Source: Pictodentalium vernedei (Eukaryota; Mollusca; Scaphopoda; Dentaliida; Dentaliidae). Taken from it: a DNA stretch of 64,000 nucleotides. The notes beneath the pieces were generated by a model that saw nothing but the letters and a program-made list of their open reading frames with translations, did no database searches and was not told where the DNA came from. Both the position numbers and the translations under genes were made by a program. Of the stretch, positions 22,239 through 33,525 are shown one piece after another (the first letter of the stretch is position 1; each line of letters opens with the position of its first letter). Location: NCBI GenBank assembly GCA_031216915.1, contig CM062290.1:169341453-169405452 (forward strand), in the 5' to 3' direction.

Positions 22239-22562
22239 CAGTGACAAAAAAGTAACAACTGTTAATGAATGGCATTTGTGCAAAAGCTACCAATATAGTA
22301 AGTAGTATAGTACTAGTGCTGCCAGGGTTCCTATGTCACAGCACAAAACTACAGTAATAATTGTGAAATATGGTTCTCTCCTTGAACCAAGCCACAAATC
22401 CCCCTACCCACACCCACCCATACTGAACCCCTCAGCAGATGAGAAACATTTGGAATTTCTGTGCAGCATATATTTGGAGACTGAAGTTAATAGCATACAC
22501 TCTCAGTTCCTTCTGATTTGTTTTAGGACTGCAGCACTCATGGTCCACTGAGATTTTTTCTG

Positions 22563-22812
22563 TTAACTGGTAGGGTGCTAAATTATTTTTGGTCATCAAA
22601 AGTTGTTGACCTGTCTTCGCCTTGACAAAATTTATGGGAGAGTGCCCATAGGCACTCCCCCATAAATTGTAACAAGGCAAAAGTTTAAAGACTAAATAAT
22701 TTCACTTCAAAGCCAATATGAAATACAGCAACTGAATATGAAGTCTTTAAGTTGGGCTACGTGAACTTCAGATTTAAGCCCAAATTTAGGCTTCCAGCAT
22801 TCTACCAGTTAA
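22563..22812 (+). mobile_element. TTAA MITE family D, copy D1
   Basis: Flanked by TTAA, with ends CTGGTAGGGTGCT and AGCATTCTACCAG. The central hairpin is tttatgggagagtgcc / ggcactcccccataaa. It lies in the left arm of the inverted duplication. Different termini from A-C but the same TTAA target. Confidence 0.78.
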
Positions 22813-23620
22813 ACAACCCTGTCCTGGCTCTTCTCACTATATTTTTCAATGTATGCTAGTCAGTAAAATTAACACTGATGCCAAAATGTGTGCCTGTCTG
22901 CCTGCCTGCGGTTAATAAGAGGTAAGATTGCACTAAACATTTGAGTCAGAGTTACCCGTCTTGAAAAGTTGCAAATGATGCAATCTCCAAAACTAAGCAG
23001 CCTTGGGAAAATATATCATTTCAATAAACATTTTGAAGCATTCTACTGGCATCTTACATTATTGTTGAATATTCCAGATAAATAAAGAGGGTAATTTGAT
23101 GATTTTTTAACCAAAAAAATACAATTGATTGTTGTGTGTTTTGTCGGGAATTCCCAGGAAATATATGTGTACGTGACCTGCACTTCCCTTCCTGTCAGTT
23201 TTTCTCTCTTATTTGTTGCATGACACCCTGGTTTCGGGACAGAAAAAGTTGTCTGAAGGGCTTTACTTGACAGATATTTGAATACTAAAATTAATGTGAC
23301 ACAATCATATTTTTTCTCCTGAACGTTATAATGGTCCCAAGGCTGCTTAGTTTTGGAGATTGCATCATTTGCAATTTTTCAAGACAGGTAACTCCGATTT
23401 AAATATTTAGTGCAGTCATACCTCTTATTAACACAAACCTTACCAAAGATAAAATTTTACCTCTTTCATTTGAAGTCAGATGGCCGGATGGACAGATGGA
23501 TGGGAGGATGTATGGATGGATGGATGGATGGACATGCAGTCACACATTTTGGCATCTCTGTTAAGTATACTGACTAGCATGCAATGAAAAATATAGTGAG
23601 AAGAGCCAGGACAGGGTTGT

Positions 23621-23870
23621 TTAACTGGTAGAGTGCTGGAAGCCTATATTTGGACTTAAATCTGAAGTTCACGTAGCCCAACTTAAAGACTTCATATTGA
23701 GTTGCTGTATTTCATATTGGCTTTGAAGTGAAATTATTTAGTCTTTAAATATTTGCCTTGTTATAATTTATGGGAGAGTGCCTATAGGCACTCTCCCATA
23801 AATTTTATCAAGGCAAAGACAGGTCGACAACTTTTGATGTCCAAAAATAATTTAGCACTCTACCAGTTAA
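23621..23870 (-). mobile_element. TTAA MITE family D, copy D2
   Basis: Inverted partner of D1 in the right arm: CTGGTAGAGTGCT to AGCACTCTACCAG with the same hairpin. It was duplicated with the arm rather than inserted independently, because the flanking sequence is shared. Confidence 0.8.
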
Positions 23871-24238
23871 CAGAAAAAATCTCAGTGGACCTTGAGTGCT
23901 GCAGTCCCAAAGCAAATCAGAAGAAACTGTGAGTGTATTCTATTAACTTCAGTCTCCAAAAATATGTTATACAGAAATTCCAAATGTTTTTCATCTGCTG
24001 AGGGGTTCAGTATGGGTGGGTGGGGTGGGGGGTGGGGAGGGGTACGGGGGGGGGGGGGGGGTACGGGGGGGTGATTTGTGGCTTGGTTCAAGGAGAGAAC
24101 CATATTTCACAATTATTACTGTAGTTTTGTGCTGTAACATAGGAACCCTGGCAGCACTAGTACTAGACTACTTACTATATTGGTAGCTTTTGCACAAATG
24201 CCATTCATTCACAGTTGTTACTTTTTTCCACTGTGCAT

Positions 24239-24506
24239 CTCTGAACATGGCAATTACCAAGCAATAATACATTGGCCAGCTACTGCCCGACGAGTCCAAG
24301 TAGATGGAGTTTGAGGCGGGGTTGGCCGGGGCATATTTTCTGAGGCTGATCTGACTCACAGTTCACCAAACTAGCAATCACTTGTTACAGTTTTATGCCT
24401 GTGAGAAAGTCTCTGAACATGACAATTGCCAAGCAATAATCCTCTGGTCAGCTACAGCCTGACGAGTCAAAGTAGATGGAGTTTGAGGCGGGGTTGGCCG
24501 GGGCAC
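24239..24506 (+). repeat. Two-copy direct repeat (about 92 bp, period about 172)
   Basis: The units at 24239-24330 and 24411-24506 share gaacatg-caatt-ccaagc and agtagatggagtttgaggcg, then gggttggccggggca. It abuts the outer edge of the inverted duplication. Function unknown. Confidence 0.75.
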
Positions 24507-25374
24507 CGCACTGCCGCCAGCTCCCCCGTCATAGAATTACCACACCTGCGTGAAGAGGCTTCACACTATTCACATGAGTCTTAAACTTAACTAAAGTCGC
24601 TTGTCTGAAGTTGAACAGTTAGAAGAGGAGTAATTTCGAAGGCAAACAAATCGCCGTTACCATGTCTTGTGGCTGAAAAGAAATAGCCCATGCAATCGCG
24701 ACGGAACTGATGAAATAGACTAAAAAGGTTGGTTTAGACGACTTTTAAACATTTGAGGCAAAAACTCAATTTAACCCCTTTGCCGCTATACACTATGACG
24801 TACAACACTTGAGTGGTGCACTAGCCCACGACGCTGCTAACTCTGCAGGTGATAAGTTTGGGAATCTGACAGTTTTATATGAAGAAAATGCATACCTCAC
24901 CTGTTCCAACTTGGAGCTTTCAATCACTACCCCTGAGCCCCTCGCCCACTTCTCATCGGGGAAATAAGAGGATCAGAGTTAGGGAAATTTCCATGTACGT
25001 GTGCTTCTGGTCCTCGGTGCTCAGACCTGCCTGCTTGAAGCTTTCCCGAACATGATTGTTCTGGCCTCTTGTTCTTTCCGTCTGAACTGAACACCAAGAA
25101 GAATGTTTTAATCCAGTTTTGCATTGCAGTTATCTCCCTTGATATACTTTGCACTGAAAAGTTTGAGGCGCAAAATGATCATTCAAAAACTTTTTCCCGT
25201 CCACCTTTTAATATTTGATCGAATTTCATCGTGTATTTTAATAAATATAGCACCAGTCACCAGATTTCCAGCTGATAACATTTCCATACAATAAATTCTG
25301 CATCGTATTTTCCTTAATATCTTGTGTTTAAGTGACACGTATTAATTTAATGTAGCATACTGATAACGTTAGGG
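24507..25374. other. Intergenic, no gene recognised
   Basis: Contains a lone TTAACCCCTTTGCCG word at 24774 that could be one end of an otherwise lost TTAA MITE. The ORF at 24927-25154 (minus) has no motif. Confidence 0.35.
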
Positions 25375-25382
25375 CTGATATA

Positions 25383-25915
25383 CAGGGGCAGACGTGGCCA
25401 AAAAATGTACCAAGGGGGCCCTGGACCCGGACAAAATTTTGATTTTTTGAATCCAAAGAAGGCTGCTTCCTTGCATCTAAGCGGTCAACGGCTGTCCACA
25501 TAGAGGACATTTTCGATGGCATTTTTGTATCATCTCTGTCGCTCATTTGGCAAAAATGGTTGCACCAAAAGGGGCCCAGGACTCATCAGGCTGACCATAG
25601 TTCGGCCCAATGGGAGAAAATTTCGATTTTTCAAACCGAAAGAACGCTGTGTCCTTGCACCTGATCGATCAATGGCACATTAGACTGCTGGTATATCGAA
25701 ATATCCTCCGTGTGGACTGCCAATGGCAGTTCACAGAGGGCATTTCGATCAACCGACAGACAGTCTATGTTCACAGAGGGCATTTCGATCAACCGACAGT
25801 CTATGCAATCAGATCCATTTCGCCTTTTTGTCATTTTCACGAAACTGCATGCGCGAACAGGCGTTGGGCTGCGAATTGGGGGGGGGGGGGGGACTATACG
25901 GCCAGTCCGCCTCTG
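25383..25915. mobile_element. hAT-type MITE family J, copy J1
   Basis: The termini CAGGGGCAGACGTGGCC and GGCCAGTCCGCCTCTG are inverted. The flanks CTGATATA (25375-25382) and CTGATATG (25916-25923) match at 7 of 8. It has internal similarity with J2 (46967-47513), an internal tandem duplication of about 38 bp at 25731-25804 (cagagggcatttcgatcaac twice), and a G-run at 25878-25892. Confidence 0.8.
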
Positions 25916-25923
25916 CTGATATG

Positions 25924-26544
25924 TGAGCCCAAACTGAACACAAGAGAAGCCCAAAACAAAGATTTTTGTATAATTTATTCTGTTTTTGGTGACACATAGA
26001 GGCAACAATACTAAAAATTATGAAGTAAAAAAAGGAAAACACTTCTTCAGAAAAGCAACACTGTTAAGTAAAATGTCAGCAGATTAAGGCAGACAAAAAC
26101 AGCAATGCTCGGTGTCACCGATATACGTTCAAATATCTCTTCAGGTTGCAACTTTTTAAAAATACATTTTATCAGGAATCGGCAGTAGGCTAAGGCATGC
26201 GCTCCTGATAAGGGACCTGCATCAATGCATGAAACGGAGCATCAGCTCTGGATGAACTATATATTTGAACAAGGGCTCAGCAAAGCGTGGGCCACTGTTT
26301 CCGATCCGTAGGCATGTTCGAAGTAGCCGTAAAGGTATTGGGGGATAGAAAAAATTTCTAAGTAGAAAGAGTGAAAAAGGTTCCATAACTCTAGGGAACA
26401 TTATTGGACGGAACCCGTTCCTCGTGCATACCCGTTCCCCACGCGGGTCTATCAGAACACCAAAGGTGATCCAAGTCCGTCCATGGCTTTGAAATTACAA
26501 TCCAAAACGTACTACGGACGGACGGACGGACGGACGGACGGACA
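25924..26544. other. Intergenic, no gene recognised
   Basis: Ends in an (ACGG)n microsatellite at about 26514-26550. No motif-bearing ORF. Confidence 0.4.
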
Positions 26545-26552
26545 GACGGAAG

Positions 26553-27128
26553 CAGTGCTGGAAATGAAGAAAATTGACGGGTGCTGTTTTAAGCTCCCGC
26601 GAAATCAGAGGCGAGAGTGAATTGCTCCCGTAAAATGTTAGTATGTGAATTTTCGAGGGAATACTGTCACTAAACACCAGAAACCTTAACCCTTTGAACC
26701 CGTGCGATCGCTTTTCCAGCCAGGAACATGATACTTCATAACGTCATCAAAAAGGATGGCTGTTCAGTAAATGTGTGGGGTAGACCAATCAGTATTTTCA
26801 ACGTGCAGCCCCCAGGCTCTACTTTGAAAATATTGATTGGTCTACCCTAAATAATGAATATGGACTCTTCTAATTGCCGCCATTGAACTGGCATGGCAAA
26901 TACCACTGGTGTTCAAAGGGTTAAATGTATAAGGAATTACTGAATTATGACAGTAACTTGCCACTGGCCACAGAGTGCTGCTTTCTCAAAACGACACACA
27001 TTTATCCACACAATATATTAGTACTCCACAATATTTTTCAACGAGTGCATTTTTTAGCTCCCGTAAAATAGAAAACATGGGTGCTGACGGGAGCAATTGC
27101 ACTCGCACCCGTCTCATTTCCAGGACTG
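26553..27128. mobile_element. hAT-type MITE with nested family C MITE
   Basis: The termini CAGTGCTGGAAATGA and TCATTTCCAGGACTG are inverted, followed by gacgggtgct / cgcacccgtc. GACGGAAG lies directly before (26545-26552) and after (27128-27135, overlapping the last base), consistent with an 8-bp duplication. Subterminal agctcccg words repeat inverted. It encloses C2. Confidence 0.72.
26686..26924 (-). mobile_element. TTAA MITE family C, copy C2
   Basis: TTAA-flanked with ends CCCTTTGAACCC / TTCAAAGGG. Palindrome ggggtagaccaatcagtatt with the inverse attgattggtctaccc; arm tips diverged (cgtgcagcc versus ctctacttt). Confidence 0.82.
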
Positions 27129-27135
27129 ACGGAAG

Positions 27136-29572
27136 TCGTCACTAGATATTCCCGAAGCCTCCTTCGGAGGTCGGGGGCATAACTAGTTAGTAAAGACGTA
27201 CAAGTGATAGCTTCTCTAATTGACAGCAAAGGGTGATATATTCAAGATTGTTCACTAAAACATTGATTCTTCGCGTAGGCCTGTGGAGGGGGGGGGGGGG
27301 GGGGGGGGTTGTGATAGAAAGTGGCAACGGAACACTACTTTCACGGGGCGGGAGGAGGTGGGCGGTAGTATAGAGGTTTTAACCACACATCCGAACTTTT
27401 ACCCCAAAACATGAAAGCTGCTGCAAAAAGCTTGTTTTATACGTTTCGCTTCAAGAACAACGATTGCGGTATTCAAGAGTGCCGGGCATAATTTGTATTT
27501 TCTTAGGTTTCTGAGCGTCAGGTCTTCAAATTTCCACATCAAAATGCATACAGAATGCTTACATGGGACACGAATGCTTACGTGGGACACCATAAATATC
27601 AGATAGTTTTATCTGATATCTTTGTGGGACACTCCACATGCTTACGTAATATGCAAGGAGCTCTTTTAAGAATAGAGGCCTCGTTTCTTCCACATTCCCT
27701 CTGAGTGGTTCGTGTTTGTTGTTATTTAGTTATTCTACAATGAAACATGGGCACAGAAATATTTTCTTCTATCAGCAATTTCTGTTCCATAAAAGACGTA
27801 AAGAACATAGAAGTTGCAAATCCTCAAGGCACCAGAACGACACTGCCCTCTCTTGGAAAATCAGTGAGCTTCTTGACACCACAATTTATTTATTGAAAAT
27901 CAGCTGCCTACATGTACTGGCAACCCCCCCCCCCCCCCCTCCCCACACACACACACACAACTGCGGGGCAACTATAGCTACAATTAGGATCACTATAGCC
28001 TATAGGCAATTTACAGTTGGTTATTAATGTTTTCCCCCGAATGTCGAAAGAAGAAGAAAATAAGCTTCTTCTGTGCTGTAAAGTTCAGCTATAATCATTA
28101 TAATAGTCACTATACTGCAATGCTACGTACCTATCTATGTTCCGAAGGTATTGAACATTCGGAGTGATGGGTCTTCGTAAAAAAAGGACCGACAACACGC
28201 CGTAGAACGTTCAGGCAGCTGAAATATTCGTTACTGCTACTCTGTTTCAAGACTGTTACGACTACGAGTTCGTCCTGGTACCAAACATAGTAGGGCTAGG
28301 GGCTAGTCCTAACCAGGACCCTACAGTCGTTACTCGTTACCCGAAAGTGGGAGTGGGGGCAACGACCGGGTGGCTAGTTTGGACTGCTATGTGCCATCAT
28401 CATGGATCCTATTTTATCAAAGGAATGAAAAAAGTGGAGATTAAACAAAACTTACCTGAGTTCAAATAATCTACAGTAACGGAATAATTTTTCTTTCAAC
28501 ATCAATCTGAGTTCTCAACATTTACTCAGAGGGCGAAGCTTCACGGGAAAATTTTATTGTTTGAGAAAAACAAAAGTACTTGACAGCACAGGGTAACACT
28601 AACAGTGGATACTTTTCAGAATATCGAGCAGAATTTCCACTAAATTTGATTCCAAATTCACTATTAATTAAAACAAAAACTGCAAATGGTCCATGAATAA
28701 GGAACAGCAACGCAGGCTTTGTGTCGGAAGGGATGTGTCAATATGTGACCATCGTGGTTCCCGTTTTTTGGGGTGTTCATTGAACCATTCCAACGGGCGA
28801 ACCGTGCTGCGGAAATAGAGTCACTTGTTCGAATAAATCCGGATGTTTATTTTTTTCTTTTTCTGATGGATGAAACAATTCCATCATGGGCTTGATTTTG
28901 GAAAAGACGCAAGAGAACATAAACTGTGATCTTTCGTTTATAAAAGTGACTCCACTAGTACAGCTCATTTTAAGCCTTGACATAATTATAAATAAAATGG
29001 TGGAAGTTTGACACTCAAGGGTGCCCGACGTGTAAAAAAAAAATTGTGTGTTGAGGAAGAGGAACTTAGCTGTGTGAAGTACGGATCGCGAAACTACACA
29101 AGACTCACAAAACCCTCTCTTTTACTTCTCTATCCTCCTCTGTCACCTATGGCGAGGAGAGATTGCCTTGAAGCAGCCACCCTATTCAGTCAAATAATTC
29201 GTTTGAAATTGTATATCTAAGTGTATAGGACTGGACAGGGTATCTTTACACAAGAAGACTTAAAAGCAATAACTGATCATTTTACGTGAAAGTTTTGACA
29301 CACCGTCGGGCTTTCATGTTATGAATGCAGACAGATAAGAAAATTATATTTTGGGAAAGCTTTTCATTTTTATCTAACAGCGCTATAAACGAAAACAATA
29401 CCGTGAGAAGCACATGTGAGGTTTAGCATCTCCGATGAGCCTCAGGAGAATCTTCATGTTCCTTCAAATCTATACAGGGACACCGGTAGGCAGGGAGATG
29501 ATTTTTCCTGACTACAAAGTAATGGCAGCAGCCAAAGATATGGAGAAACTTTGGGTAACAGGGAGACACACT
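27136..29572. other. Intergenic, no gene recognised
   Basis: Contains a 21-base G-run at 27288-27308, a C-run plus (CA)n near 27926-27958, and a small hairpin near 27590-27615. Several ORFs of 60-103 codons have no motif. Confidence 0.35.
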
Positions 29573-29804
29573 TTAAAGACAGACGACACTTGCAAACAAA
29601 ATTCTAGAATAACTATTTCTTTTATTTTTGTTTTCAACACAGCTTATGACATCTCATTGGAACGAGCTCAACGAGCTCGTTCCAATGAGATGTCATACGC
29701 TATGTTTTTGAGACAAAAAGTGGAGAAAAAATAATGTAAATTGAATGGTGACTTTTGTGAAGAACGCTGGTCGGTTTTTGCCTTTACTTTGGGAAAAGGG
29801 TTAA
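29573..29804 (+). mobile_element. TTAA MITE family A, copy A8 with paired core changes
   Basis: The right end is intact (AAAAGGG-TTAA); the left end is eroded to tttaaagacagacgacac. The palindrome reads GACATCTCATTGG on one arm and CCAATGAGATGTC on the other, where most copies have GACCCC and GGGGTC, so both arms changed together. Confidence 0.8.
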
Positions 29805-30411
29805 ACAATGTAAACAAAGGTTATTTTCCGCTTCTTGGTCAATGGGAACATTATGAGGAGGATACTGGGTTTTCGCGGCGAGCTAACTGAAAGCAATTAA
29901 ATATGGAAGATAATCCATTAATAATATTATTACACTTGGCTAGTGCTTGATGTGATACTTTTTATCAAAGGATTATCTTCTGTATTTAATTGTAAGTGCA
30001 CGTGTACATTTCAAACCACATGTAGATTGAGATTGCTTTATGCGTCATGATGCCCGTTTTTACAGTGAAAGGAAATAAAAATGTAAAATTTATACGGATA
30101 CATTTCGTCATTTCGCGAGAGAACAATGTCGGTCTATATTTTATCATTCAAGGTGCATACTGTTGATGTAATTGAAGGTGGGGGGAGGTACTTCACGTCA
30201 AAAGAGAGTGAAAGTATTCCTTTGTAATCCACTCAATGGGCTTGTATAGACGATAGCTATTATTATAACTTAAAGTTAACAGGGTTAACAGGATGGGAGT
30301 ACTGCGATATGTCAGCTAGACTGAAGTAAAGACATATCCAGTTGACAATACCCAAGACAAATAAAACTATTCTGTAACAAGATTTACGTTTTTTTCTGTT
30401 TTGTATACACT
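29805..30411. other. Intergenic, no gene recognised
   Basis: No features seen. Confidence 0.35.
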
Positions 30412-30478
30412 ACCCGTGGGCGTATTGTAGCTGTGGGCGTACAGTAGCTGTGGGCGTCCGGTAGCTGTGTGCGTATGG
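30412..30478 (+). repeat. Short minisatellite
   Basis: About four units of roughly 18 bp with the theme gtgggcgtayagtagct, directly before the SINE head. Confidence 0.7.
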
Positions 30479-31361
30479 TAACGGACTAGTTAGTGCGCTG
30501 GATTTCAGATCGAAAGGTCGTAGGTTCATTTCTAACCCGTATCATCTGCACTGTGTCCACTGGGAAAGACACTTAATCCCAAATTCTCAAATCGGAGCGA
30601 GGTAGCGCAGTGTACTAAAGCGTACTGCAAATTAGAGATGGGCGGTTTACTGTAAATACCATCCGATATCGGCATAGAACCGGTACGATTTACTGTACCG
30701 AGAGAATCTCAAAATACCGAAATTTCGGTATTGAAAAATATTTCCAACATTAGTTGAAAATAAATTGGCAAACAACAGAGCATTACGCAAACTCCATGAC
30801 AAGAAAAGACCATGAGCTTTGCATTTCTAAAGGCAGTCACCACCGACTATTTGATGTAACGAAGAATCTGAGAGAAAATACCCAGGGGGTATTTTCTCTC
30901 AGCATTTTTGTTACATCATATGACCGATGGCGATTGACTGCGTTGCTTCTAACATTTTGACAATTCGGCGGCTTTGTCTGCTGCAAAACGGTGAACTACA
31001 GCTGAGCAGCATACCATAATAGCCTATCATTCGATATGGGTATTGGAGTGAATACATGTATGGGGCTGACAGCAAATACTGTACCGATACCGAGGTAAAT
31101 CATTCTAAAAATACCAATACCGAAACCGAACTTGAAATTTCAAAACCGCCCAAGTCTACTGTACATAGATGGTACACATGCCACCAGCCACTGCTAACTC
31201 TTATTGTGCAGGGTTAATATGTTGGCAAATCAGACTGTTATTCACTGCTGCCTTGGGGTTTTCTGCGGCAGCACCGACTTTCACCAACCGTAAAACTCTT
31301 CGATGCGATATCATCCTGGCTGTTGAAAGTGTCGTTCACTCCTACACGTAAATAAATACAT
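30474..31361 (+). mobile_element. tRNA-derived SINE, copy 3, split by a hAT MITE
   Basis: The head has tagttagtgcgctgg and a box-B-like aggttcatttc. The body tgtgtccactgggaaagaca continues to gcgtactg; a 526-bp insertion follows, and the SINE resumes at catagatggtacac through ccgtaaaactc to an (AAATA)-type tail. Confidence 0.72.
30633..31158. mobile_element. hAT-type MITE inserted in SINE copy 3
   Basis: The termini TAGAGATGGGCGGTTT and AAACCGCCCAAGTCTA are inverted. The flanks CTGCAAAT (30625-30632) and CTGTACAT (31159-31166) match at 6 of 8 and restore the SINE when one is removed. A central palindrome at about 30836-30935 has gagagaaaatacccaggggg near its tip. Sub-terminal ataccga/ccgaaa words occur. 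Confidence 0.8.
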
Positions 31362-31541
31362 TTGCCGTACATTTGCGACTGAAGGTTTACGGAAAATGTT
31401 CGCGTTTTTTTTTTAATTTCTTGATACATGGATGCTATTTATTTACTCTACGATAACCTGGTCGTGATCTGCCTGGGCGCAGCTAACACTTTAATTCCCC
31501 TGGTTACAAAATGCTGCTTTCCGTTCAAATTTGACACCGCT

Positions 31542-32198
31542 TTAACCATAAAGAAAAGCAGACGATACTTTGAAAAAATATATCACTGAATAACTAAACA
31601 TTTTCATTTTTTGCCTCAAAAACATAGGTTATTAAACCTCGTCGGATCGACCTCATCGAGCCTGTATCAATGAGGGGTTATAAACTATGTTTTCCAGGTC
31701 AAAAGTTGAAAGAATAATGAAATATGACTAACAATTTTGTGAATAACACCGGCCTATTTGTATTGTTACGTTAGGTAAAGAGTTATTTATTTATTTAGTG
31801 GTGTTTAAGGTCACATACTTATGCACAATGGCTAATCATGACCGTGACAGTTTTACGGGTGGAGGAAGCCGGAGTTCCCGGAGAGAACCACCGAGCAACG
31901 ACGAGCAGCTGTCAGCTCCCCAACATCGTAACTCCGCATTGCAGCACAGACAGGGTTAGATTGGTTGAAGACATGCGTACCATCGACGTACAGTACGCCT
32001 TAGTATACGGCGTCATCGTGCCCCCATGTGGGCAATGGGGGGTAAGTGACTTGCCCAAGGACACAGCGCGGGAGTCCGAATCGATCACTCAGACGGTCAC
32101 CCATCCGAGGACTAACCGGGTTCGACGTTGCTTAACTTCGGTGATCTTGCAAGAACCGGTTACCGCAACGCCACCGCGCCCCCAGGTAAAAGAGTTAA
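31542..32198 (+). mobile_element. TTAA MITE family A, copy A9, interrupted by a SINE
   Basis: Starts TTAACCATAAAGAAAAGCAGACGA and has a degraded palindrome. Its right end GGTAAAGAGTTA is interrupted by SINE copy 4; the end and its TTAA reappear after the SINE at 32186-32198. Confidence 0.72.
31786..32185 (-). mobile_element. tRNA-derived SINE, copy 4
   Basis: Minus-strand copy: tail complement tttatttatttattt at the left, ggcaatggg/cttgcccaaggacaca body, and head complement ccaccgcgcccc at the right. The flanks gtaaagagtta (31775-31785) and gtaaaagagtta (32186-32197) are the target duplication. A 146-codon ORF on the plus strand is only the antisense of this SINE. Confidence 0.82.
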
Positions 32199-32673
32199 CC
32201 ATCTGCACACTGCTGTCAAAATATCAAAATATAAAGCTACTTTTTTCCAATTATGCAATTAGAAATTTAACCAACTGAATGTTGTTTGACAGAACTTGTT
32301 GAGGGAAAACTCCCAGTTGCATTTTGGGGAAAACCGCTATTTGAAATTTCAGAATTTCCACATCAGAGTGCAGAGGGTTAAAAAGTGAAAAGCCGATATT
32401 AGCAGTTATTGAGCCAGGATTTCCACGACGATGGAGTTTATGTTCCCCGACAGAGAGGAGGGGTAGGTTATCCCTCGACAAGCCCACAATAAAGGAAGTT
32501 GTTTCCCAAATATCTGTGTTAGCACCTCTGATTGTTCAGAAAAGTATCTTCTGTCTCAAGAGGATAAAATTGGGACCTGTTCAAAGTAGACCTATAGGGT
32601 GGGTTGGTTCGAGAAAGCATGGGGTCGATTAGATTGAATTCAAGATAATTTAGTTTCAGAAGCTTTTGCAGCT
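32199..32673. other. Intergenic, no gene recognised
   Basis: No features seen. Confidence 0.35.
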
Positions 32674-32925
32674 TTAACCCTTTACCTAACGTAACGGCCA
32701 AAACAGGCCAGCGCTATTCTCAAAAATCGCTAATTAATTTTCATTATTTTTTTCATTTTTTGTCTCAAAAACATAGGTTATGACCCCTCCTTTGAACGAG
32801 CTCGTCGAGCTCGTTCCAACGAGGGGTCATAACCTATGTTTTTGAGACAAAAAATGAAAAAAAATAGTTATTCAAGAATTATTTTTGCAAGTGTCGTCTG
32901 CTTTTCAGGTTAGGTAAAGGGTTAA
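32674..32925 (-). mobile_element. TTAA MITE family A, copy A10
   Basis: Complete, reverse orientation, with TTAA and CCCTTTACC / GGTAAAGGG ends. Palindrome nearly perfect apart from CTTTGAACG opposite CCAACG. Confidence 0.9.
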
Positions 32926-33525
32926 GGAAATAAAAATAACAACCAAAAAAAGTCGCATCCTTTCTGACTTGTAATTGATAAAAATAACGACAAAGGCCAC
33001 CAAATAAAGCAAATTTTAATTTGATTCTCAGTGTCAAAGCAACCACTTTTACTACCACGTTCATTTCTCATATAAGGTATTCACTTTTAATTTGAGGAAA
33101 TGAGAATAGCCAAGAGTGGTATATTGTTTCACCAGATTGTCACAGGGTACTTTGAAATGTTGAGCCAATATGTTCTACAAAACACCTTGGTTGTTTGTCG
33201 AACTCATCACCTGAACCTCTTCAAGAGAGATATTTGTCAAGGCTGCGCCACATAAAAATATGTGTTTGAATATATTCTCTCAAGACACCTGCAAAACAGA
33301 AGAGTTGAAAATCACTGACTTTGTATAGAGACATATATATTACACCAGAACATTCTTTTCTCTATATTGCATGTAAAGACAGGGTTAACGTGACTGAATA
33401 CCAGAGGCGGCGGAACCGAGGGACACGTGCCCCTCCACCTTTTTCCATAGACATGTTGCGTGGCTACACCATGAGTTACAATGGGCTCATGCAAACGTGA
33501 TAATATACAGGCATTCCTTTAATAT

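Larger units (their letters stand above)
22239..24233. repeat. Two-kilobase inverted duplication
   Basis: The left arm (22239-23007) and right arm (23336-24233) are inverted copies: cagtg-acaaaaaagtaac outside, ccaagccacaaatc, ggcttccagcattctacc inside, and gatgcaatctccaaaactaa/cagccttggg next to the spacer. Each arm includes a family D MITE. The right arm is longer because of a (GGAT)n run (about 23490-23535) and poly-G runs near 24040-24070. The spacer is about 330 bp. It could fold into a long hairpin. Confidence 0.82.

Noticed and set aside
25610-26042. Overlapping ORFs of up to 129 codons on both strands
   Set aside because: They lie across hAT MITE J1 with its duplicated block and poly-G; no protein motif.
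31838-32278. 146-codon ORF as a possible protein gene
   Set aside because: It is the antisense of a tRNA-derived SINE with target duplications; the peptide resembles nothing but translated SINE.
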